Of a stretch of 64,000 nucleotides of DNA, positions 43,589 through 53,778 are shown piece after piece. A program made the translations under genes and the position numbers. The stretch is from Asanoa ferruginea (GTDB lineage Bacteria; Actinomycetota; Actinomycetes; Mycobacteriales; Micromonosporaceae): the NCBI RefSeq assembly GCF_003387075.1, contig NZ_QUMQ01000001.1, positions 4,030,001 to 4,094,000 on the forward strand, given 5' to 3'. The notes beneath the pieces were generated by a model. It saw only the letters and a list, made by a program, of their open reading frames with translations, did no database searches and was not told the DNA's origin. Numbering within the stretch: position 1 is the first letter of the stretch; each line of letters starts with the position of its first letter.

Positions 43589-44777
43589 CACCGAGATCAA
43601 GCTCGCCCGGATCGCATTGACGATGCTGGCGGAGCCCGGCACCCGGGCGGTCTACCGGCTGGTGGCCCGGCATGGCCCGGTCGACGCGCTGACGATGACG
43701 CTGGCGGGCGAGATCCGCGACCAGCCGACCCGTGAAGCCGTCCAGGCCCGGCTCGGCGCCGGCGATCCCCGTCCGCTGGCCGAGACGGCGTTGGCGACGG
43801 GTGAGCGGCTCGGCGCGCGCCTGGTGGTCCCCGAAGACGACGACTGGCCGAGGCAGGTGTCGGCGCTCGAACACATCCAGCTACCCGGTGCCGACCGACG
43901 CGTCGACCGCGAGTTGGCGCCGCCGCTGTGCATCTGGGTACGCGGCGAGTGGCCCCTGGCCGAAGCGTTCGACCGCTCGGTGGCGATCGTGGGATCGCGG
44001 GCGTCGACGCAATATGGCGAGCACGTCGCGACAGACCTGGCCTATGGCCTGGCCGAACGCGAGTGGACGATCGTGTCGGGCGGCGCATTCGGCATCGACG
44101 CGGCCGCCCATCGCGGTGCGCTGGCGGCAGGCGGGCTGACGATCGCGGTCCTCGCGTGCGGCATCGAGCGGGCCTATCCGGTCGCGCACACGGCCCTCTT
44201 CGACCGCGTGGCCGAGACCGGTCTGCTGATCACCGAGTGGCCACCGGGTGCCGACCCGCTGCGGCCGCGTTTCCTGATCCGCAACCGGGTGATCGCCGCC
44301 GCCACCCGTGGCACTCTCCTGGTCGAGGCGGCGGCCCGCAGCGGCGCCACGCAGACCATGCGCCGGGCGCTGGCCCTGCGCCGCCGGGCGCTGGTGGTCC
44401 CCGGCCCGGTCACGTCGGCGATGTCGGTCGGCTGCCACGAGATCCTGCGCCAGCACGCGTCGGCGCGGCTGGTGACCAACGTCAGCCAGGTCCTCGAAGA
44501 GGTCGGCCGGATCGGCTCCGACCTGGCGCCGGTGCCGCAGGGGCCCCAACGCCCGCGCGACCAACTCGATGACCAGGCCAGCTTCCTGCTGGAGTCGATG
44601 CCCCGGCGGGGAGCGATCAGCCCTGACACGGTGGCCACCCGCGCGGGCGTCGACATCCGCACGGCGCTGCGCAAACTCACCCTGCTGGAAGCGCTGGGCT
44701 TCGTCATTCGCCGCGACGGCGGCTACGCCCTGGTGACGACCCGCCGCCGCGCCGCCACCGAGGACGATCCGCCATGA
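43581..44777 (+). CDS. dprA: DNA-processing protein DprA
   Basis: Protein of 398 aa that loads RecA on single-stranded DNA. The Rossmann-like domain shows SVAIVGSRASTQYGEHVATDL, IVSGGAFGIDAAAHRGAL, and FLIRNRVIAAATRGTLLVEAAARSGAT. The C-terminal winged-helix part has GAISPDTVATRAGVDIRTALRKLTLLE. The ATG at 43581 overlaps the comM stop, so the pair is translationally coupled; insertion of the element in comM may lower dprA expression. Confidence 0.94.
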   Translation: MSDTEIKLARIALTMLAEPGTRAVYRLVARHGPVDALTMTLAGEIRDQPTREAVQARLGAGDPRPLAETALATGERLGARLVVPEDDDWPRQVSALEHIQLPGADRRVDRELAPPLCIWVRGEWPLAEAFDRSVAIVGSRASTQYGEHVATDLAYGLAEREWTIVSGGAFGIDAAAHRGALAAGGLTIAVLACGIERAYPVAHTALFDRVAETGLLITEWPPGADPLRPRFLIRNRVIAAATRGTLLVEAAARSGATQTMRRALALRRRALVVPGPVTSAMSVGCHEILRQHASARLVTNVSQVLEEVGRIGSDLAPVPQGPQRPRDQLDDQASFLLESMPRRGAISPDTVATRAGVDIRTALRKLTLLEALGFVIRRDGGYALVTTRRRAATEDDPP

Positions 44778-44968
44778 CGGTGTCTTCAGCGGCGGGTGCT
44801 GCCGGCGATGAACGCCGGTGGGGTGGCGCTGTCTGCTGGCTGAGCGGCGCCGGGCGGCATCGCGTGCGGACGCGTGGGTTGGCCGTGCGGGCCTTGGCGG
44901 TGCGGGCCGTCGTCGTCGATGTCATCGAACTGGTCTGTGTGGCCCGACCGCAACACGGGGAGGTTGGG

Positions 44969-45190
44969 ATGGATGAGAGAGCTGCGTCGAGTTTCCTGAC
45001 GGAGGCCGAGTTGCAGGAGCGGCTGCGGGCCGGGCGGGATGCGGCCGTGCGGCGGCGGTCGGAGCGGCTGCGACTGCGCGCGGCGTTCGCCGCTACGCGC
45101 TGCGTCGGCCTGCAGGAGAGGCACGCGACCAAGCTCGCGCGGTTGGACCGGGAACTCTCCGATCTGGCTGACCCGGGCCTGCCACCTTGA
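44969..45190 (+). CDS. Hypothetical protein, 73 aa
   Basis: Small soluble protein starting MDERAASSFLTEAELQERLRAG with a good SD (gggaggttggg). It is rich in Arg/Ala/Glu and likely helical (RSERLRLRAAFAATRCVG). The frame is open upstream to 44774, overlapping dprA by 4 bp, but that part is low in coding character. No family recognised. Confidence 0.5.
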   Translation: MDERAASSFLTEAELQERLRAGRDAAVRRRSERLRLRAAFAATRCVGLQERHATKLARLDRELSDLADPGLPP

Positions 45191-45527
45191 TCGACGCGAT
45201 CCGGACCTTCATCGCAACAGCAGCGAAAGGCGGCATCCGACAACTGACCGCATATCTGGCTCAAGAGCATTACTTGCCCTGGTGGAAGCGCCCACCGAGG
45301 CGGGGAAGGAGCGCAGTGATAGACCGCGTACACTTGGGTTTTGGCGACCGCCGCAGGGCGGTCGACCTCGCGCGCCCTTCTCGCATCCGGGTCCTTGTGG
45401 CCCGAGGTGAGCGACGGTCCCCTGGTCCCGATCTTGATTGGGCCCACCATGACCGGCGGCCGGGCGTCAGGACGCTCGGCCAGCCGGCCGGCGTGACAAC
45501 CAGGGACAACACGAGGAGTACCCCACC
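45191..45527. other. Leader region of rpsB
   Basis: 337 bp. The hairpin cgaccgcc-gca-gggcggtcg lies at about 45345-45364. A frame from a TTG at 45187 (TTGA overlap with the previous stop) to 45537 is open but overlaps the rpsB start and has weak codon bias, so I do not call it. The rpsB SD (gaggagtacccc) is at the end. Confidence 0.5.
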
Positions 45528-46391
45528 ATGGCCGTAGTGACCATGCGTCAGCTGCTGGAGAGCGGTGTCCACTTCGGGCACCAGACCCGGCGCTGGAACC
45601 CGAAGATGAAGCGCTTCATCTTCACCGAGCGTAACGGCATTTACATCATCGACCTGCGCCAGACGCTCGACTACATCGAGAAGGCCTACGAGTTCATCCG
45701 CACCACCGTCGCCGAGGGCGGCAGCGTGCTGTTCGTGGGCACCAAGAAGCAGGCGCAGGAAGCCATCTCCGAGCAGGCCTCGCGGGTCGGCATGCCCTAT
45801 GTCAACCACCGCTGGCTCGGTGGCATGCTCACCAACTTCCAGACGGTCTACAAGCGGCTCCAGCGGATGAAGGAGCTCGAGGCGCTCGGCGACCTCAGCG
45901 GCACCGCCGCCGGCTACACCAAGAAGGAGACCCTGCAGCTCTCGCGCGAGAAGGACAAGCTGACCCGCACCCTGGGCGGCCTGCGCGACATGCAGAAGAT
46001 CCCGGCCGCTGTCTGGATCGTCGACACCAAGAAGGAGCACATCGCGGTTGACGAGGCCCGCAAGCTGGGCATTCCGGTCATCGCGGTGCTTGACACCAAC
46101 TGCGACCCCGACGAGGTCGACTTCCCGATCCCGGGCAACGACGACGCGATCCGGTCGGCCGAGCTGCTGACCCGCGTGGTCGCGGCCGCCGTCGCCGACG
46201 GGCTCATCTCTCGTTCGGGCCGTGGTCGTGGCGGCGACGAGAAGCCGGAGCCGGGCGTTGTCGGCACCGACGAGCCGCTGGCCGAGTGGGAGCGCGAGCT
46301 CCTCGAGGGCGCTGACAAGAAGGCCGACGAGAAGGCCGAGCCGAAGGTCGAGCAGAAGGCCGACGAGTCGGCCGCTGTCGCCGCGGAATGA
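45528..46391 (+). CDS. rpsB: 30S ribosomal protein S2
   Basis: Small-subunit protein of 287 aa, a neighbour of S1 on the ribosome. It begins [27 protein letters not shown]. Other family blocks are [35 protein letters not shown] and [22 protein letters not shown]. The tail of about 50 residues is a Lys/Glu/Ala extension, common in actinobacteria. Good SD (gaggagtacccc). Confidence 0.97.
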   Translation: MAVVTMRQLLESGVHFGHQTRRWNPKMKRFIFTERNGIYIIDLRQTLDYIEKAYEFIRTTVAEGGSVLFVGTKKQAQEAISEQASRVGMPYVNHRWLGGMLTNFQTVYKRLQRMKELEALGDLSGTAAGYTKKETLQLSREKDKLTRTLGGLRDMQKIPAAVWIVDTKKEHIAVDEARKLGIPVIAVLDTNCDPDEVDFPIPGNDDAIRSAELLTRVVAAAVADGLISRSGRGRGGDEKPEPGVVGTDEPLAEWERELLEGADKKADEKAEPKVEQKADESAAVAAE

Positions 46392-46400
46392 GCTGGTTCC

Positions 46401-46425
46401 GAGCCCGCCCCGATCGGGCGGGCTC
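46401..46425 (+). terminator. Hairpin between rpsB and tsf
   Basis: gagcccgccc and gggcgggctc form a 10-bp GC stem with a five-nt loop, 9 bp after the rpsB stop. There is no T-run, so it may act as an attenuator or RNA-processing site giving more S2 than EF-Ts. Confidence 0.6.
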
Positions 46426-46462
46426 GGCCCCACGACCCCACTAACCATCAAAAGAGAGAGTC

Positions 46463-47299
46463 ATGGCTGACTTCACCGCCGCGGACGTCAAGAAGCTCCG
46501 CGATCTCACCGGCGCCGGCATGATGGACAGCAAGAAGGCGCTGACGGAGGCTGACGGCGACTTCGACAAGGCCGTCGAGGTCCTGCGGATCAAGGGCGCG
46601 AAGGACGTCGGCAAGCGTGCCGGGCGCACCGCCGCCAACGGTCTGGTCGCACACTCCGGCACCGCGCTGCTCGAACTCAACTGTGAGACCGACTTCGTCG
46701 CGAAGAACGCCGACTTCGTCGCGCTCGCCCAGCGTCTGGTCGAGCACGCCGCGGCGGCCGGTGTCACCGACGTCGAGGGGCTGCTCGCCAGCAAGCTGGC
46801 CGACGGCACCACCGTCGCTGACACGATCCAGGAGGCTTCCGCCAAGATCGGCGAGAAGCTGGTGCTCAACCGGTTCGCGGTGCTCGACGGCGACGGCTCG
46901 GTGGCCGTCTACATGCACCGCAAGAGCCAGGACCTGCCGCCCGCGGTGGGTGTGCTCGTGCAATACACCGGCAAGAGCGACGAGGCCGCCGACGCCGACG
47001 CGCGTGGCGTCGCGATGCAGATCGCCGCGATGCGGCCGAAATACCTCACCCGTGACGAGGTGCCGGCCGACGTGGTCGAGTCCGAGCGCCGCATCGCCGA
47101 GGAGACCGCTCGCGAAGAGGGCAAGCCGGAAGCCGCGCTGACGAAGATCGTCGAGGGGCGCACCAACGCGTTCTTCAAGGACTTCGTGCTCCTCGAGCAG
47201 GCGTCGGTCGCCGACAACAAGAAGACCGTCAAGCAGGTCGTCAGCGAGGCTGGCATCGCCGTGACGCGGTTCGTCCGCTTCGAGGTCGGCCAGGCCTGA
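46463..47299 (+). CDS. tsf: Elongation factor Ts
   Basis: EF-Tu exchange factor of 278 aa. The N-terminal UBA-like part is [33 protein letters not shown]; the core includes [17 protein letters not shown] and [21 protein letters not shown] gagagag precedes the ATG. Length and motifs are normal for the group; the position between rpsB and pyrH is canonical. Confidence 0.97.
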   Translation: MADFTAADVKKLRDLTGAGMMDSKKALTEADGDFDKAVEVLRIKGAKDVGKRAGRTAANGLVAHSGTALLELNCETDFVAKNADFVALAQRLVEHAAAAGVTDVEGLLASKLADGTTVADTIQEASAKIGEKLVLNRFAVLDGDGSVAVYMHRKSQDLPPAVGVLVQYTGKSDEAADADARGVAMQIAAMRPKYLTRDEVPADVVESERRIAEETAREEGKPEAALTKIVEGRTNAFFKDFVLLEQASVADNKKTVKQVVSEAGIAVTRFVRFEVGQA

Positions 47300-47310
47300 G
47301 TCCGGCTGCC

Positions 47311-47337
47311 GCGCCCCCGTCGAGCTGACGGGGGCGC
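47311..47337 (+). terminator. Hairpin after tsf
   Basis: gcgcccccgtc and gacgggggcgc form an 11-bp stem with a five-nt loop, starting 12 bp after the tsf stop. No T-run follows; it likely separates rpsB-tsf from pyrH-frr. Confidence 0.65.
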
Positions 47338-47562
47338 GCCACCGGCCGGGGCGCCGGTGGCCAGGGAGGCAATACGCTCCAGGTGGCACCGGACAGGTGC
47401 CGCCGCGAGGCGCACCGCGGAAAGCACGGACCGGTGCGAGGTGACAAGCACCTGAGGGTGTGGCCGCGGATCCGCACCCGGCGGTGCGGACGCGGAACCG
47501 GACCCGACGGTGCCAAGGCAACGAGCACCGGATCGGTGCCGAGGCGGACGAGAGGCGGTCGG

Positions 47563-48333
47563 ATGGCCCACGTGGCAGACGAGTCAGCGCGGGTGGTCGA
47601 GGACCCCACCGCACCACCTCCGGGCCGGCCCCGCCGGGTCGTTCTGAAACTGTCCGGCGAGGTGTTCGGCGGAGGCATGGTCGGTGTCGATCCCGACGTC
47701 GTGCAGGCCGTAGCCCGCCAGATCGCGTCCGTCGTCCGTCGTGGCGTCCAGGTCGCCGTCGTCGTCGGCGGTGGCAACTTCTTCCGCGGCGCCGAGTTGC
47801 AGAAGCGCGGCATGGACCGCGCCCGGGCCGACTACATGGGCATGCTCGGCACGGTCATGAATTGCCTGGCCCTCCAGGACTTCCTGGAGAAGGAAGGCAT
47901 CGAGACCCGGGTGCAGAGCGCGATCACGATGGCCCAGGTCGCCGAGCCCTACATCCCCCTGCGCGCGATCCGCCACCTGGAAAAGGGCCGCGTGGTGATC
48001 TTCGGCGCGGGCGCCGGGATGCCTTACTTCTCCACCGACACCGTCGCCGCCCAGCGCGCGCTGGAGATCCGCGCCGACGTGGTGTTGATGAGCAAGAACG
48101 GGGTTGACGGGGTCTACACCGCCGATCCGCGCACCGACCCGACGGCCAGCAAGTTCGACTCGGTCACGTTCGCCGAGGTGCTTCGGCGTGGCCTGCGGGT
48201 CGCCGACGCGGCCGCGTTCAGCCTCTGCGAGGAAAACGGCCTGCCGATGCTGGTGTTCGGCGCCGAGGGCGACGACACGATCATGCGGGCCGTCGCGGGC
48301 GAGCGCATCGGCACCTTGATCACAGCCAACTGA
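47563..48333 (+). CDS. pyrH: Uridylate kinase
   Basis: UMP kinase of 256 aa, hexameric enzyme of pyrimidine synthesis. Blocks seen: [50 protein letters not shown], and [16 protein letters not shown]. The ATG at 47563 follows gagaggcggtcgg and gives an N-terminal extension of about 25 residues before the core, usual in actinobacteria. The stretch 47383-47562 is open but consists of GC-rich near-repeats (gcggatccgcacccgg), so it is taken as leader. Confidence 0.95.
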   Translation: MAHVADESARVVEDPTAPPPGRPRRVVLKLSGEVFGGGMVGVDPDVVQAVARQIASVVRRGVQVAVVVGGGNFFRGAELQKRGMDRARADYMGMLGTVMNCLALQDFLEKEGIETRVQSAITMAQVAEPYIPLRAIRHLEKGRVVIFGAGAGMPYFSTDTVAAQRALEIRADVVLMSKNGVDGVYTADPRTDPTASKFDSVTFAEVLRRGLRVADAAAFSLCEENGLPMLVFGAEGDDTIMRAVAGERIGTLITAN

Positions 48334-48366
48334 GAGCCACATCCCCAGAAGGAGGCGACGGACCAG

Positions 48367-48924
48367 GTGATCGACGACACACTCTTCGAGGCCGAAGAGA
48401 AGATGGATCGCGCGGTCGACCACGCCAAGGAGGAGTTCGCCGCGATCCGCACCGGGCGAGCCAACGCGGCGATGTTCTCGAAGATCGTCATTGACTACTA
48501 CGGCACCCCGACGCCGCTGACCCAGATGGCGTCCGTGGGCACCCCGGAGCCGCGGATGGCGATCATCAAGCCTTACGACAACTCGCAGATCAATGCGATG
48601 GAGAAGGCGATCCGCGACTCGGACCTCGGGGTCAACCCCAACAACGAGGGCAACCAGCTGCGCATCAACCTCCCGCAGATGACCGAGGAACGCCGCCGCG
48701 AGATGATCAAGGTCGCGCGGGGCAAGGCCGAAGATTCCAAGGTCGCCATCCGCAACGTACGGCGTAAGGCCAAGGAAGAGCTCGACCGCCTGGTGAAAGA
48801 CGGCGAGACCGGGGAAGACGAGGGGCGACGGGCCGAGAAAGATCTCGACGACCTGACTCACCGCTACACCACACAGATCGATGAACTCCTCAAGCACAAG
48901 GAAACCGAGCTGCTCGAGGTCTGA
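48367..48924 (+). CDS. frr: Ribosome recycling factor
   Basis: Protein of 185 aa that splits post-termination ribosomes with EF-G. Family sequence: [71 protein letters not shown], and the C-terminal helix. GTG start with gaaggaggcgac upstream. The order pyrH-frr-cdsA is the standard one. Confidence 0.97.
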   Translation: MIDDTLFEAEEKMDRAVDHAKEEFAAIRTGRANAAMFSKIVIDYYGTPTPLTQMASVGTPEPRMAIIKPYDNSQINAMEKAIRDSDLGVNPNNEGNQLRINLPQMTEERRREMIKVARGKAEDSKVAIRNVRRKAKEELDRLVKDGETGEDEGRRAEKDLDDLTHRYTTQIDELLKHKETELLEV

Positions 48925-49041
48925 GCTGGAGGCGGCCGCGAGTGCAGTAGGCTCGGCACGATTCCTCCTGGTCAGGAGATCGATACGCGAAGGGGGGCTC
49001 GGCGACATGCGGCGTTCAACGGCGAGCCCGGTTACGGCGTG

Positions 49042-50235
49042 ATGTCCTACTCCGACCCCTATTCGAGCGTTGATCCGCGTCGGGCGCGACACCCAGGTGT
49101 CGCGCCCGAGGATTACGACCCGGGCTTCCCCGCCAACCTCGATGTCCCGGGCTGGGCCGGCCCCACGCAACCCGGGTTCCAACAGCAGCCCGAGCCCGAC
49201 CCCGACCCGAGGCACGAGCCCGAGGTCAACGGCTACACGGCCGACACGACCCAGCTCCCGGTCGTCGCCCCCCGCGACGACGACCGCCGCCGCGGCGAGC
49301 CGCGTCCCGACGCCGACCGTCGCCGCGCGCGATCCGACGACGAGCCGTCCGACCCACCCCAGCGTCGCCGCGGGCCGGGCAAGCGCCGGGCTGGCCCCGG
49401 CCGGCCGCCGACGTCCCAGAAGCCCAGCCGCGCCGGCCGCAACCTCCCCGCCGCGATCGGCGTGGGCGTCACGCTCGGCGGGGTCCTGGTCGCTTCGCTC
49501 TACCTCTACAAGCCGGCCTTCCTCGGCGTGCTCGCGCTCGCGGTCGCCATCGGCATCTGGGAGGTCAGCCGCGCCACCCGCGAGGTCCGCGCGCATCCGC
49601 CGACCATCCCGCTGATCGCCGGCGGCATCCTGATGGTCGGCCTGGCCTGGTACGCCGGTGCCGACGCCCTGCTCCTCGGCCTGGTGGCGACGCTGTTGGC
49701 CGCGGCCGTCTGGCGCTTGGCCGACGGGACCAAGGGCTTCAAGCTGGACATGACCGTGTCCACCCTGATAGCGGTTTACGTCCCGTTCCTAGCCGGCTTC
49801 GCCGCCCTGCTGGCGGTCCCGGAAGACGGCGCCGACCGGGTCCTGGTGGTGCTGATCGCGGTGGTGCTGTCAGACACGGGCGGCTACGCGGCCGGGGTCT
49901 TCTTCGGCCGGCATCCCATGGCACCGACCATCAGCCCGAAGAAGTCCTGGGAAGGCTTCGGCGGCTCGGTGGTAGCGGCCGCCGTCGGCAGCGCACTGAC
50001 CTGCTACTTCCTGCTGAACATCGACTTCTGGTGGGGCGCCGTCTTCGGCGTGGCGATCAGCGTGGCAGCAGTCCTCGGCGACCTGGGCGAATCAATGCTC
50101 AAGCGTGACCTGGGCGTCAAAGACATGAGCCGCCTGCTCCCGGGCCACGGCGGCCTGATGGACCGCCTCGACTCGATCCTGTTCGCGGTACCCACCGCTT
50201 ACCTGCTCCTGTCGATCTTCGCCCCGGTCCGCTGA
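49042..50235 (+). CDS. cdsA: Phosphatidate cytidylyltransferase
   Basis: CDP-diacylglycerol synthase of 397 aa. The first 130 residues are a long, charged, Pro/Arg/Asp-rich cytoplasmic tail, typical for actinobacteria. Then follow about eight membrane helices and the signature around LKRDLGVKDMSRLLPGHGG, LMDRLDS, close to the family consensus S-x-x-K-R-x-x-x-K-D-x-x-x-x-x-P-G-H-G-G-x-x-D-R. It provides the precursor for all membrane phospholipids. ATG at 49042 is used; a GTG at 49039 in frame would only add one residue. Confidence 0.95.
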   Translation: MSYSDPYSSVDPRRARHPGVAPEDYDPGFPANLDVPGWAGPTQPGFQQQPEPDPDPRHEPEVNGYTADTTQLPVVAPRDDDRRRGEPRPDADRRRARSDDEPSDPPQRRRGPGKRRAGPGRPPTSQKPSRAGRNLPAAIGVGVTLGGVLVASLYLYKPAFLGVLALAVAIGIWEVSRATREVRAHPPTIPLIAGGILMVGLAWYAGADALLLGLVATLLAAAVWRLADGTKGFKLDMTVSTLIAVYVPFLAGFAALLAVPEDGADRVLVVLIAVVLSDTGGYAAGVFFGRHPMAPTISPKKSWEGFGGSVVAAAVGSALTCYFLLNIDFWWGAVFGVAISVAAVLGDLGESMLKRDLGVKDMSRLLPGHGGLMDRLDSILFAVPTAYLLLSIFAPVR

Positions 50236-50319
50236 CCCCGGCGCCGTCCGCTTCGGCGGCGGCCACTACTGCCTGCCCCGACGCGGTGACCGCGCCGTTG
50301 ACCTCGGGGCACTCACCAT

Positions 50320-50810
50320 TACCGCGGCGACCGCGGTGGCACGACAGCTGTGACCGCACCGATGACGGCGACCGCCATCAGGCCGGCGGCGATCGTGGCG
50401 ACGGCGGTGGCGCGGCGAAGGCGCGGACCGCGGCCCTGATGTCGGCGCCTGCCATTACCGCGGCGACCGCGGTGGCACGACAGCTGTGACCGCACCGATG
50501 ACGGCGACCGCCATCAGGCCGGCGCCGATCGTGGCGACGGCGGGGGCGCGGCGAACGCGACCGCGGTGCTGCGCCGGCTGTACTCGTCGGTGACCGCGGC
50601 GGCAAGGCACCCCTGTGGGGCAACCATCTTCGGTGCGGCGAAATCGCGGACGATCCCGTCGCAGGCCAAGGCGCGGACCGCGGCCCTGATGTCGGCGACC
50701 GCCAATACCGCGGCGACCGCGGTGGCACGACAGCTGTGACCGCACCGATGACGGCGACCGCCATCAGGCCGGCGGCGATCGTGGCGACGGCGGGGCCGCG
50801 GCGAAGGCGC
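50320..50810 (+). repeat. Three-copy long direct repeat (about 90 bp each)
   Basis: The block taccgcggcgaccgcggtgg, continuing with cacgacagctgtgaccgcac and cgatgacggcgaccgccatc, occurs from 50320, 50456 and 50706. Copies are almost identical over about 90 bp; the spacers differ (about 45 and 160 bp). Variable spacer length and lack of CRISPR-like short units rule out a CRISPR array. Confidence 0.85.
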
Positions 50811-51269
50811 GGACCGCGGCGATCGTGGCGACAGTCGGGGGATGACGGCTGTGGCCGCGGCGATCCGGCCGACGCGCCGACGGTGGCGATGGCTGTGACC
50901 GCGCCGAACGCCGGTGGGGACGACCGCGATGAGGCCCGTGGCGAATTAGGGCGTGACCGCGGCGACAGCGCAAACCCCGCCGATGGCGGCGGCGGCGATG
51001 ACGGCGCGCCGGCGACCACGCCGGCGACTCTCGAGGCGATGACCGAGGCGACTGATGGGACGGGGCGGCCTCGTTGGGCGCCGTGCTGGCCGGCGCCCAA
51101 CGAGGCCGGCGGGGAGCGGGCCGCAGCGGCAGGAACGGGTTGCCGATGGGTTGGCGGGTCGGGGCGCGGCGGAGTTGGGGAAAGTGATGTTTCGGAAGTG
51201 GTGTGCGGTAAAGCGCAATTAGTCGGTGCCGGTGGCAATTCGATCGGGGTTCGGGTTACTGATTGTGTG

Positions 51270-51345
51270 CCGCGGAGTCGGCAGCGAAGCGGTGCGCGCG
51301 GGAGCGAGCGGTCGCACACCCGACGGACGTGCGTCGATGAATTGG
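51270..51345 (+). repeat. Dispersed intergenic repeat, copy 5
   Basis: Contains gattgtgtgccgcggagtcg, gcagcgaagcggtgcgcgcg, ggagcgagcggtcgcacacc and cgacggacgtgcgtcgatga. It shares the leading gattgtgtg with copy 6. Confidence 0.65.
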
Positions 51346-51422
51346 TATTGGATCTTCGTATTTGTGTTCCGGCACCCGGGCAGGTGAAGGTGATCGACCA
51401 GTCGTGGGAGACTGGAGCGGCC

Positions 51423-52544
51423 ATGACGAGTCTGCCCATCATTCAGCCCAAGACCGCGACCGCCGGGCGGCGTGCGGCCATGCCGCCGCGCCACCTTGCC
51501 GATCTTGATGTTGCGGGGCGTGAGGCCGCGTTGGTCGCGCTCGGTGAGCCTCGGTTTCGGGCCCGGCAGCTTTCGACCCATTACTTCGGGCGGTTGGTGC
51601 GGGACCCCGACGCGATGACCGACCTGCCGGCGACCAGTCGGGCGAAGATCGCGACGGATCTGTTGCCGCTGTTGTTGACGCCCGTTCGCGAGACGGCCAC
51701 CGACGACGGCACCACCCGCAAGGCGTTGTGGCGGCTGCACGACGGGGCGCTCGTCGAGAGCGTGCTGATGGGCTACCCCGACCGGGTCACCGTCTGCATC
51801 TCCAGCCAGGCGGGATGCGGCATGGCGTGCCCGTTCTGCGCCACCGGTCAGGCCGGCCTGACCCGCAACCTGTCCACCGCGGAGATCGTCGACCAGGCCG
51901 TCTACCTGGCGGGGGTCGCGGCGTCCGGTGCGATGGAGGGGTCGCCTACGCGGCTGTCGCATGTCGTGTTCATGGGCATGGGCGAGCCGCTGGCCAACTA
52001 CAACCGGGTGTTGGCGGCCGTGCGGCGGCTGACGTCGCCGGCTCCCGAGGGGCTCGGGCTCTCCCAGCGGCACATCACGATCTCCACGGTCGGGCTGGTG
52101 CCGGCGATGCGCAAGCTTGCCGAGGAAGACCTCGCGGTGACTCTTGCGCTGTCGCTGCACGCGCCCGATGATGATCTGCGCGATGAACTGGTGCCGGTCA
52201 ACCAACGGTGGAAGGTGGCCGAAGTGCTTGACGCCGCGTGGCATTACGCGGATCGCACGGGGCGCCGTGTTTCCGTCGAATACGCGATGATCAAAGACGT
52301 GAACGACCAGCCGTGGCGAGCTGATCTGCTCGGGCGTCTGCTGGCCGGGCGGCTCGCGCACGTCAACCTCATCCCGCTCAACCCGACGCCGGGGAGCAAG
52401 TGGGATGCCAGCGCCAAGCCGGTCGAGCGCGAGTTCGTCCGGAGGCTGCGCGCGGCGGGCGTGTCGACTACCGTGCGTGACACCAGAGGTCGCGAGATCG
52501 ACGGTGCGTGCGGCCAGCTTGCCGCTGCTGAGGTGACGACATGA
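51423..52544 (+). CDS. rlmN: 23S rRNA/tRNA adenine-C2 methyltransferase RlmN
   Basis: Radical SAM methyltransferase of 373 aa that makes m2A2503. The CxxxCxxC cluster is in [14 protein letters not shown]. Also seen: [54 protein letters not shown], and the methyl-carrying cysteine in [27 protein letters not shown]. The ATG at 51423 is the family N-terminus; the open frame from 50736 runs into repeats. It is followed by a DivIVA-like gene, a common actinobacterial pair. Confidence 0.96.
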   Translation: MTSLPIIQPKTATAGRRAAMPPRHLADLDVAGREAALVALGEPRFRARQLSTHYFGRLVRDPDAMTDLPATSRAKIATDLLPLLLTPVRETATDDGTTRKALWRLHDGALVESVLMGYPDRVTVCISSQAGCGMACPFCATGQAGLTRNLSTAEIVDQAVYLAGVAASGAMEGSPTRLSHVVFMGMGEPLANYNRVLAAVRRLTSPAPEGLGLSQRHITISTVGLVPAMRKLAEEDLAVTLALSLHAPDDDLRDELVPVNQRWKVAEVLDAAWHYADRTGRRVSVEYAMIKDVNDQPWRADLLGRLLAGRLAHVNLIPLNPTPGSKWDASAKPVEREFVRRLRAAGVSTTVRDTRGREIDGACGQLAAAEVTT

Positions 52545-52587
52545 CCGCGTTCGGGGCCGCGGCCGAGCGAACTAACCAGGAGACATA

Positions 52588-53724
52588 GTGGCGAGCCAGG
52601 GTCAACGATTCCGCCGTCGGGCGCTCCGTCGCGGCTACAAGGTCGACGAGGTCGACGCGTTCCTCGACCGCGTCGAGGCGACCCTTGCTGGCGACCCGGT
52701 CGGCCAGCCGGTTGGCGCGCAGGAAGTACACGACATCGTCTTCCGGGTCCGCTTCGGCGGATACGACGAATGGCAGGTCGACCTGCACCTCGACCGGGTC
52801 GAGCGGCAGGTCGGCGAGCTCGAGGAGCGCAACGGGCGTGCCGGCGGCCCAGACCGGATGGGGCTGCCGGACCGGATGGGCGGTCCGTCCGGACCTCTCG
52901 GCCCGCCCGACCGCTTCGGGCCGCCGCCGGACCGCATGGGTCCGCCCGATCGCATGGGTCCGCCCGACCGGATGGGTCCGCCGATCGCGGCGCCGCCCCC
53001 GGGCTCTTTCGGCCCGCCGGACCGGATGGGTCCGCCCGACCGGCGCGCGGCCGCCATGGGTGGCGGTCCGCTGCCCACCCGCCCGTTGCCCAACGACGAC
53101 CCCTACGCGCGTCCCGGCCCGCCGCCGCCCTACGGTGGCGGATTCGACGGCCCGCCGCCGCGCGGGTATGACGGTGCTCCGGCCGGACCGCCCCCGCCGA
53201 TGGGTGGGCGTGGTCCCGGGTTCCCGCCGGACGACCGCTACGACGGCCCGGAGCAGCCGGGTCGGCGCGCCAAGATGGACATGACCGCCGAGATCCGCAT
53301 GCCGGAGCGGGGTGACCTGGGCCGCGGCGGCCCGGCACACCCCGGTGGTGGCGGTCCCGGCATGGGCCCTGGTCCCGGTGGTCCCGGGATGGGTGGCGGC
53401 CCCGGACTCACGATGGGCGGCGCGCCCGGCGGTGCACCCGGTATGGGCGGTCCGCCGCTCATGGGTCCGCCCGGAAGCGACCTCGCGCGGGTCGACCAGA
53501 TGCGGCGGGCGTTCCAGGTGCGTCGGTTCGGCAGCGGGTATGACCCGGCTCAGGTCGACCGGTTCTTCGAAGATGTGCTGACCGGCATGACGGGTCGTGG
53601 TCCGATCCCGATCACTGACGCCGATTTCGACGCTACGCAGTTCGGTCTGGTGCCTGGTGGTTATTTCGAGGCTGAGGTCGAGCAGGCGCTGATGGAGGTT
53701 CGCGACATCGTTCGGCGGCGCTGA
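52588..53724 (+). CDS. DivIVA-domain protein with low-complexity centre
   Basis: Protein of 378 aa. The N-terminal domain (FRRRALRRGYKVDEVDAFLDRVEATL) and the C-terminal part (MRRAFQVRRFGSGYDPAQVDRFFEDVLTGM) both resemble the DivIVA N-terminal membrane-binding motif. Between them lie about 200 residues of Pro/Gly/Met/Asp with units such as PPDRMGPPDRMGPP. DivIVA-like proteins mark cell poles and septa in actinobacteria; the coiled coil of true DivIVA (Wag31) is lacking, so this is a second DivIVA-domain protein. Good SD (ccaggagacata) before the GTG. Confidence 0.75.
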   Translation: MASQGQRFRRRALRRGYKVDEVDAFLDRVEATLAGDPVGQPVGAQEVHDIVFRVRFGGYDEWQVDLHLDRVERQVGELEERNGRAGGPDRMGLPDRMGGPSGPLGPPDRFGPPPDRMGPPDRMGPPDRMGPPIAAPPPGSFGPPDRMGPPDRRAAAMGGGPLPTRPLPNDDPYARPGPPPPYGGGFDGPPPRGYDGAPAGPPPPMGGRGPGFPPDDRYDGPEQPGRRAKMDMTAEIRMPERGDLGRGGPAHPGGGGPGMGPGPGGPGMGGGPGLTMGGAPGGAPGMGGPPLMGPPGSDLARVDQMRRAFQVRRFGSGYDPAQVDRFFEDVLTGMTGRGPIPITDADFDATQFGLVPGGYFEAEVEQALMEVRDIVRRR

Positions 53725-53733
53725 GGGTTTTCT

Positions 53734-53778
53734 TCCGTCCCGCTCGTCGGTCAACTGACCGGCGGGCGGGACGTTTGT
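53734..53778 (+). terminator. Terminator after the DivIVA-like gene
   Basis: cgtcccgctcgtcggtca and tgaccggcgggcgggacg form a long stem with a 2-nt loop and a small mismatch, followed by tttgttt. Confidence 0.85.

Larger units (their letters stand above)
50236..51422. other. Repeat-rich intergenic region between cdsA and rlmN
   Basis: 1187 bp. The first half is a tandem-like array of three long direct repeats (from 50320, 50456 and 50706). The second half has simple GC-rich sequence and one copy of the dispersed repeat (51270-51345). Minus-strand frames yield hydrophobic fragments ([20 protein letters not shown]) in several copies, perhaps relics of a small membrane protein gene. I see no intact gene. 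Confidence 0.6.

Noticed and set aside
45187-45537. Frame with TTG start overlapping the previous stop and the rpsB start
   Set aside because: TTGA overlap is suggestive, but the codon bias is weak and it runs over the rpsB SD and start.
50320-50810. Possible CRISPR array
   Set aside because: Repeats of about 90 bp with spacers of very different length; no cas genes nearby.
50378-51442. Minus-strand frame of 354 codons before rlmN
   Set aside because: Runs through the direct repeats and the dispersed repeat; Ser/Pro/Arg-rich, no SD and no motif.
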